Assembly (NCBI RefSeq): GCF_023065955.2 | Contig: NW_026622808.1 | Span: forward strand, 31,942,475 to 32,006,474 | Reading direction: 5' to 3' | DNA: 64,000 nucleotides | From: Ursus arctos | Taxonomy: Eukaryota; Chordata; Mammalia; Carnivora; Ursidae | Shown: piece after piece, positions 58,201-64,000 of the stretch | Layout: every line of letters begins with the position of its first letter | Numbering within the stretch: the stretch's first letter is position 1 | Made by a program: the position numbers and the translations under genes | Notes under the pieces: model-generated | The model's database searches: none | Told to the model about the DNA's origin: nothing | Seen by the model: the letters and a program-made list of their open reading frames with translations, nothing else

Positions 58201-60328
58201 TCTGCCACCACCAGCCCCGGCAGCCTCTCCTCCTATGCCCCTCGGGGACCTTGTTCTGCAAGGTCTCCTCTGTCCCCTCTCTCAGCTCAAGTTTCCACCA
58301 GCACCCAAGAAGCCCTTCTTCACCCTGACTCCTCCTCCAACTCCTGTCTTACTCCTCACTGGTGCGCAGCCAAATCTCTCCCTGAAGCTGTCCACGTTCA
58401 CTTCACCCTACACGTTTCCGACTCACTCTTCAATCCGCTGCACTGAACGGCTCCTGCCAAGGATGCCATGGCCTCTGCGGTGTGGCATCCACATTTCTCA
58501 ATACCCCACAGCCCAAGCCTCTTCCTCTTTCCTCCCGCTTCTCTGAACCCTCCCTCTCCGCATCTCCTGAGGCCCTTCCTCAAATGTTGCTGACCCTCAG
58601 ATTCAGTCCTCAACACATTCCTGCCACCCCACCTGAGCCCTTCACCCCAAGCCCACTCCTGGGCCCACAGTCTCTCACAGGGCTGGACCTCCGGCCCCAT
58701 CACCAGAGCAGAGACCAGGCCCCCCACTAGCCCCCTGGCCACTCCCCAGCAGGCAGCTGCTGAATGACAGTCTCCATCCTCACCTCCCCCCACCAAGCCC
58801 AGTCTCCCTCTGGCCTCCCAACACGTGGGACTGGAAAGCCATGGCTGCCTCCCACTGACTGACTGCCACCCCCTCGCGGCCTGCTCTCTTCATCCTCCGT
58901 GAAGCAGCCAGAATGGTCTGCTTCCTAAACACCATTCTGACCAGCACTGCCCAGAACACTCCACTGTCCTCAGGACAAGGCCCACTCCTGCGCTGCCCCA
59001 GGCTCACGCTGGCTGGACGGCAGAATGTCCTGTGGGGCCGTCAGAAAGCCCACAGTTCTGGGACTCGGCAAAGGAAGGGCACTCGCACGTGTGGAGGGAG
59101 GGGCTGGTCAAGGTGTCGGTCCCCAATTCGCCAAGGGTGCAGGACCAGCCAGCAGACCAGAGTGCAGAGGCCGGGCCTTGGGCACGGACGAGGGACCCCG
59201 GGCTGGACTTCTTCCCTCCCCACTCCCAGGAGCCCTGTCCTGATTCCCCTGTGCCCAGTGAGACCCCACACCCACCCAGGCCCACAGGGCAGGATGGCGC
59301 AGGCAAGCACCTGGAGCCCCGCACAGGCCCAGAGCCCCAAGTGTCCTCCTCCAAAGGGGCAACCGGGCCTGGGCAGATCTTCTCCTGACAGGGGCTTCTA
59401 GGTCCACCAGGCAGAGGCAGGCAGCACGCGGAACAGACCCCACCAGGAAAATACATGAGCGGCTGCACGCTGACTCCACCCACACGAACCGTGCATCACA
59501 ACACCTCGTCCCGGTGGCAACGAGGCGGAGCAGGAACCCGGCCAAGGGAACTGAGGTTTGGGAGATTGCGTTGCTCCTGGCCCCTTGACAGAAGGGCCCT
59601 GACACAGCAACCGTGACTCACAAGCCCCGACACAGGCACTGGGCATATCGGTTGTCCCAGCATCTTTACCACACGACCATTACCTCATCACCGAGCACTT
59701 GCACCACCATCACCCTGCCATCATCGTCACCATCACCCATCACCATCACGACCATCATCCCATCCCCATCACCACCACTGCCCCATCACCGTCACCCCAT
59801 CCCTGTCACCACCATCCCATCACCGTCGTCACCATTGCCCCATCACTGTCGCCATCACCTCATCATTGTCAGCACCATCACCCTGTCACCATCACCATAT
59901 CACTTTCACCATCGCCTTGTCACTGTCACCAGCACACATCACTGTCACCACCATCACCTCCATCACCATCACCCGCTCCCCATCAGTCACCTGCGCCCAC
60001 CCCATCACCCAGGTCAATATGGACCCCTTACCCTTGGCCTTTCAACTGTCAACCACAGTCTCCCCATCCTTAGCACAATGATGAGGACACCAACATAAGG
60101 ATCGAGGGACCTGGTGGTCAGCTAGTCTGGGGCCCCACTACCATGATTCTATGGCAACCCAGTCCCCACAGCCCTCACTCTAGCCCACTGAGCCCCTCGT
60201 CACCTCCACCAGGAAGATGCAGCCAGCCTGCAGGTTCTATTTACCCTGACATCGGGTCACTGTCCAAGCTGGAACGAAACCTCAGCGCCGAGCCCAGCTG
60301 CTCCAGTGGCTCCGTATCGGTGGACACA
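53611..60328 (-). CDS. SHISA5: SHISA5 (Scotin), C-terminal exons, 5' end outside window
   Basis: SHISA5 is a p53-inducible, ER and nuclear-envelope type I membrane protein linked to apoptosis. Exons visible (5' to 3'): 60328-60245, 54282-54164, 54016-53804, 53690-53611, ending TGA at 53611-53613. The first encodes the lumenal juxtamembrane segment ([13 protein letters not shown] to DSDPMS). The second encodes the transmembrane helix ([19 protein letters not shown]) and the Cys-rich palmitoylatable border CTCSCC. The last two encode the Pro/Tyr-rich tail with several PPxY-type motifs (PPSY, PPPY, PPAY) and the C-terminus [12 protein letters not shown]. Split codons agree at every junction. The signal peptide and cysteine-rich domain exons lie right of the window. 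The 6-kb intron 54283-60244 is mostly repeats. Confidence 0.95.
54855..54968 (+). mobile_element. Short tRNA-derived SINE in SHISA5 intron
   Basis: It begins GGGGCGCCTGGCTGGCCC and ends TTAATAAACAAACAAACAAA. It is the short subtype without a CT-rich middle. Confidence 0.85.
55244..55287. repeat. (CA)n microsatellite
   Basis: A run of about 20 CA dinucleotides in the SHISA5 intron. Confidence 0.95.
55983..56100 (+). mobile_element. Short tRNA-derived SINE with clear target duplication
   Basis: It starts GGGGAACCCGGCTGGCTCC, ends in an A-rich tail, and is bounded by the perfect 15-bp direct repeat AAACTGTGTGTATCT (55968-55982 and 56101-56115). Confidence 0.92.
56240..56820. repeat. L1 3'-end fragment followed by L2-like sequence
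   Basis: 56240-56350 (GATGAATCACCGGCCTCCAC, TGAAACCAATAATACATTAT) matches the 3' end of the carnivore L1 also present at about 61710-61790. 56390-56815 is antisense L2-like (CTGACCTCAGGGCCTTTGCA, TTCCCTGACCATCC). Confidence 0.65.
56821..59640 (-). other. SHISA5 intron, unique and old-repeat sequence
   Basis: No exon is supported. About 58280-58960 is C/T-rich and resembles old antisense LINE sequence. The remainder is not recognised. Confidence 0.5.
59680..59992. repeat. CACCAT-type minisatellite
   Basis: About 310 bp of imperfect CCATCAC, CCGTCAC and TGTCACC units in the SHISA5 intron, starting about 250 bp from the exon at 60245. Reading through it gives only His/Pro/Ser-rich artefacts. 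Confidence 0.9.
60245..60328 (-). CDS. SHISA5: SHISA5 juxtamembrane exon
   Basis: An 84-bp exon with acceptor TCCTCTTTTCAG and donor TCAGG|GTAAATAG. It encodes [20 protein letters not shown] then LDSDPMS, and its split Gly codon joins to FGATVAIG of the transmembrane exon. Confidence 0.93.
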
Positions 60329-60801
60329 CTGAAAAGAGGAAACTTCACGATTAACACATCCAAGCCCCACCCAGCACGCCAGGAACAAACACTACCTCAG
60401 CACGCACACGAAATGCACAAGGTCCAATCCTGTACAGGCCACAGAGTAGCCCTGCTGGCCTCCCGAGGCGGACTATCACACACACCAGGATCTCAGGCTG
60501 CAATGCCGCACACACCTCTCAAGTGCACCCAGAACATTCTCCAGTAGAGACTATAGGTAAGGCCACAAAACGGGGCTCAATAGATTTGAAAAGACTGGTA
60601 TCATACAAAGTTATCTTCTCCAACCACAGTGCAATGAAGTTAGAAATCGGCAAAGGAAGACTACCATGCCGCGAAGTGAAAAGAGAAATGCTGAACGGAA
60701 CTCATACCTTGAGAAACTAACATGGTACCAAAAAAGAAAACCAGCAACAAAATTGTGCACTAATAAGAAATTATGAAGTACATTAAGAAATACGTAATGC
60801 A

Positions 60802-60998
60802 GGGTGCCTGGGTGGCTCAGTCGCTAAGCATTTGCCTTCGGCCCAGGTCATGATCCCAGGGTCCTGGGATTGAGCCCCATATCGGGCTCCCCACTTAGTG
60901 GGGAGCCTGCTTCTCCCTCTCCCACTCCCCCTGCTTGTGTTCCCTCTCTCACTGTGTCTCTCTCTGTCAAATAAATAAAATCTTTAAAAAGAAAGAAA

Positions 60999-61039
<41 letters not shown>
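60802..61039 (+). mobile_element. CAN SINE with (GAAA)n tail
   Basis: A forward SINE with GGTGCCTGGGTGGCTCAGTC head and an AAATAAATAAAATC tail that has expanded into a GAAA tetranucleotide repeat (about 60989-61039). Confidence 0.92.
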
Positions 61040-61167
61040 CGCAATACAAAAATACAGATTCAAAGGGGCACCCGATGTTTATAGCAGCATTACCAACAAT
61101 AGCCAAATTACGGAAACAGTCCAAGTGCCCACTGATTGATGAATGGATAAAAATGATGTGTTATATC

Positions 61168-61374
61168 GGGGAGCCTGGGGGGCTCAGTTGGTGAAGCATC
61201 TGCCTTCGGCTCAGGTCATGATCTCAGGGTCCTGGGATCAAGCCCCACGTCAGGCTCCCTGTTCAGCAGGGAGTCTGCTTCTTCTCCCTCTCCCTCCCCC
61301 TCCCCCATGCTTGTGCTCACTCTCTCTCTCTTTCTCAAACAAATAAAACTTTAAAAAAATAAAATCTTAAAAAA
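61168..61374 (+). mobile_element. CAN SINE inside an L1 3' end
   Basis: A forward SINE with GAGCCTGGGGGGCTCAGTTG head. It separates the L1 sequences ending GAATGGATAAAAATGATGTG and starting GATGTGGTATGTCTATACAA, which carry the duplicated target. Confidence 0.92.
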
Positions 61375-61925
61375 AAGATGTGGTATGTCTATACAACGGA
61401 ATATTACTCAGTCATCAACGAAATCTTGCCATTTGCAATGACGTGGCGGAGCTAATGTATTATGCTAAGTGAAATCAGTCAGTCAGAGAAAGACAAATAT
61501 CCTATGATATCACTCATATGTGGAATTTAGGAAACAAAACAGGGAGGGAAAAGAAAGAGAAGGAGAGGGGGAGGCAAACCATAAGAGACTCTTACTATAG
61601 TGAACAAACTGAGGGTTCATGGAGGGAGGAGGGTGGAGGGATGGGCTAAGTGAGTGATGGGCACTGAGGAGGGCACTTGTTACGATGAGCACTGGGTGTT
61701 GTATGTAAGTGACGAATCACTAAATTCTACTCCTGAAACCAATATTACACTGTATGTTAGCTAACTAGAATTTAAATAAAAATTTGGAAGAAAAAATAAA
61801 TAAAATTGTGCCAAGTGGAAAAAAAAAAGAAATTAAGAAATTAGTAACACTGGATAACAAAAATACTACAGGTTAAAATTCATGAAACACAGCTAACACA
61901 GTGTTTAGAGGGAAATTTACTACCT

Positions 61926-62141
61926 TTTTTTTAAAGATTGATTTATTTATTTCAGAAAGAGAGAGAGAGAGAGTGCATAGGCGGGAGGAGGGGCAGGAGA
62001 GGGAGAGGAAAAGAATCTTAAGCAGACTCCCCCACAGAGCCCAGAGCCCGACATGGGGCTTGATCTCACAACACTGAGACCATGACCCGAACTGAAATCA
62101 AGAGTCAGGTGCTCAACCAAATGAGCCACCCAGCTGCCCCC
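61926..62141 (-). mobile_element. CAN SINE (reverse)
   Basis: Runs from TTAAAGATTGATTTATTTAT to GAGCCACCCAGCTGCCCC, with a long GA-rich tract. Confidence 0.9.
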
Positions 62142-62170
62142 AAAATTTATTTTTAGAAGTAAGATGTTAG

Positions 62171-62381
62171 GGCGCCCGGGTGGCTCAGTCAGTTAAGCAT
62201 TTGCCTTCGGCTCGGGTCGTGATCCCAGGGTGCTGGGATCGAGTCCTGAGTTGGGCTCCCTGCTCAGCAGGGAGTCTGCTTTCTTCCTCTGCCTCTGCCT
62301 CTGTCTCTCTCTCTCTCTGTCTCTCATGAATAAATAAATAAAATCTTTAAAACATAAATAAATAAACAAACAAATAAATAA
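62171..62381 (+). mobile_element. CAN SINE (forward)
   Basis: Head GGCGCCCGGGTGGCTCAGTC; tail with AAATAAATAAACAAAC. Flanking AAGTAAGATGTTA and AAGTAAGACGTTA are a one-mismatch target duplication. Confidence 0.92.
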
Positions 62382-62641
62382 AAGTAAGACGTTAAACTCA
62401 AGAAGGTGGGGAAAAAGTAATAGAGCAAATCCCCCAAATAAGGAAGTGATTAGTAAAGGGAAGCACAAAAATAAAAGAGAACGACAGCCACAAAAAACAA
62501 TACAAAAGATTTAAAAACCCAAAGCTGGTAGGCCCTCTGGCAAGACTCATCAAGGAGAAAAGACACAAAAAGAAAAAAATGCATGATAAAAAAGGGGAAG
62601 TAACTACAGGTAGGACAGAGATTTTAAAAGTAGTAACTTCA

Positions 62642-63104
62642 GGAGCACCTGGGTGGCTCAGTCATTAAGCGTCTGCCTTGGGCTCAGGTCCTGATTTGGG
62701 GTCCTGGGATCCAGCCCTCCACTGGGTTCCCTGCTCAGCAGGGAGCCTGCTTCTCCCTCTCCCTCTGCCTGTCACTCCTCCTGCTGGTGCTCTCTCTCTC
62801 TTTCTCTGTGTCAAAGAGATGAGTACAATCTTTAAAAAAAAAAAAAGTTTCCCTCTTTAAAAAAAATAATCACTTCAGGAGCACCTGGGTGGCACAGCTG
62901 GTTGAGCGTCTTTGACTCTGGGTTTTGGCTCAGTCCCTGATCTCGGGGTCTTGGGATCAAGCCCCACGTAGACCCCACGCTCGCTGCAGAGTCTGCTGGA
63001 GATTCTCTCTCCCTTTCCCTCTGCCCCTTCCCACCACCCTCTCTCTCTCTTTCTCTCTCTCACTCTAAAATAGATAAATAAATCTTTTAAAAAAATAAAA
63101 TAAA
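62642..63104 (+). mobile_element. Two neighbouring forward CAN SINEs
   Basis: Copies at 62642-62846 and 62878-63104, each beginning GGAGCACCTGGGTGGC. Related TAACTTCAG-type sequence recurs before, between and after them, so both used nearly the same target. Confidence 0.88.
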
Positions 63105-63925
63105 CGTAATAACTTCATTGGCTAGTATCAAAAACAAACAATATAACACGTACTGGGGAGCAGGTGGAGAAAGGGGAGCCCTCGTGCACTGTCAGTAGGA
63201 ATGCAAACTGGTGCAGCCACTGTGGAAAACAGTATGGAGGTTCCCCAACAATTTAAAAATAGGACTACCATATAATCCATAAATAAGCAATTCCACTTCT
63301 GGGTATTTATCTAAAGAAAACGAAAACACCTATTTGAAAAGATACGTGCACCCTTATGTTCACGGGGAGTTATTTACACGAGGTGTTGCTCGGTAGATTA
63401 GTGGATAATGAAGACGTCACACACACGCACACACAAACACACAGGAATACGACTCAGCCACAAAAAGAAGAATGAAATCTTGCCCTTTTTGACAACGTGG
63501 ATAGACCTAAAGGGTATCATGCCACCTGAAGTAAGACAGAGAAAGACAAATACCGTGTAATTTCACTTACACGTGAAATCTAGCAAACAACAAACCAAAA
63601 CAGAAAGAGCCTCATCAATACAGGAAACACCAGCGGTTACCAGAGGGAGGACAAGCTGGGGGCGGTGGGGGGCGGGGGTGTGAAAGAGGTGAAGGGGATT
63701 AAGAAACACAAACTTGCAGTCACAAAATAAATAAGCCACAAGGGTGTAATGTACAGCACGGGGAACGTAGTCAGTAACATTGTAATAACTTCGGATGGAC
63801 AGACGGTGACTACACTTACCATGGGGATCATTTTGTAACATATAAAAATACTGAATCACCGTGACGGACACCTGAAACTAACAGAATACTGTATGTCAAC
63901 TATACTTCGATTAAAAAAAAATAAC
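63105..63925 (+). mobile_element. 5'-truncated L1, 3' end
   Basis: Recognisable L1 3' ORF2 and UTR sequence: GCAAACTGGTGCAGCCACTG, ATTCCACTTCTGGGTATTTA, ACTCAGCCACAAAAAGAAGA, ending TTCGATTAAAAAAAAA. It contains stops and a G-rich 3' UTR stretch (63655-63685), so it is not active. Confidence 0.8.
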
Positions 63926-64000
63926 AACAATAACCTTTGGATTCTGATTTGAGCAAACCACTCATGAAAAGGCACTTTGGGACAAGTGGAGGCAACTAAA

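Larger units (their letters stand above)
60515..62641 (+). mobile_element. Nested L1 fragments broken by CAN SINEs, SHISA5 intron
   Basis: L1 ORF2-like sequence is seen at 60515-60800 (CAGAACATTCTCCAGTAGAG, CACAGTGCAATGAAGTTAGA), resuming at 61830-61925 and 62382-62641 (AACAATACAAAAGATTTAAA, CTGGCAAGACTCATCAAGGA). A separate L1 3' end occupies about 61045-61167 and 61375-61800, with an internal SINE. No L1 frame is intact. Confidence 0.75.

Noticed and set aside
59613..60098. His-rich 161-codon open frame
   Set aside because: It is a direct reading of the CACCAT minisatellite within a SHISA5 intron.
60515..63925. Possible functional L1
   Set aside because: The ORF2-like stretches are short, interrupted by SINEs and stops, and no ORF1 or 5' UTR is present.

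Overview
The window is ordinary single-copy nuclear DNA from a carnivoran mammal. The evidence is many tRNA-derived CAN/SINEC elements (heads of the type GCGCCTGGGTGGCTCAG, tails of AAATAAATAAA), L1 fragments, and intron-split genes with GT-AG junctions. One SINE subtype, clearest at 48857-49057, is the kind I associate with bears and pinnipeds rather than dogs or cats, so an arctoid caniform, perhaps a bear, is my best guess. The gene order PLXNB1(-), CCDC51(-), TMA7(+), ATRIP(+), TREX1(+), SHISA5(-) is the conserved mammalian block equivalent to human 3p21.31.

Layout. 1-20.6 kb: PLXNB1 on the minus strand. I can trace 30 coding exons (50-15650) that splice in frame into 1,928 residues, from the signal peptide to the middle of the cytoplasmic GAP domain; about the last 208 residues lie left of the window. 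Its CpG-island promoter is at about 19.7-20.6 kb. 23.2-31.0 kb: CCDC51, with three coding exons and a likely non-coding first exon at 30.9 kb that shares a bidirectional CpG promoter with TMA7. 31.1-33.3 kb: TMA7, four exons, 64 residues. 36.1-50.2 kb: ATRIP, 13 exons, 793 residues. 50.8-52.1 kb: TREX1, one coding exon of 314 residues behind a short non-coding exon. 52.4 kb to the right edge: SHISA5 on the minus strand, with four coding exons visible; the signal peptide and cysteine-rich exons lie beyond the window.

How the genes relate. ATRIP (the partner of ATR at RPA-coated single-stranded DNA) and TREX1 (cytosolic 3'-5' exonuclease limiting cGAS-STING signalling) are tandem and less than 1 kb apart, with a weak ATRIP poly(A) signal that would suit read-through. 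TREX1 and SHISA5 are convergent, with poly(A) signals about 250 bp apart. CCDC51 and TMA7 are head to head. PLXNB1 is functionally separate (semaphorin 4D receptor).

I found no undescribed system. The most notable non-coding signals are a composite (TC)n-(GC)n-(AC)n tract just after the SHISA5 stop codon, a compact ETS-IRF element at the TREX1 promoter, a very G-rich run upstream of ATRIP, a recent SINE ending 62 bp before an ATRIP exon, and nested L1/SINE insertions in a SHISA5 intron. All family names and comparisons with human proteins come from recall; no alignment was run.
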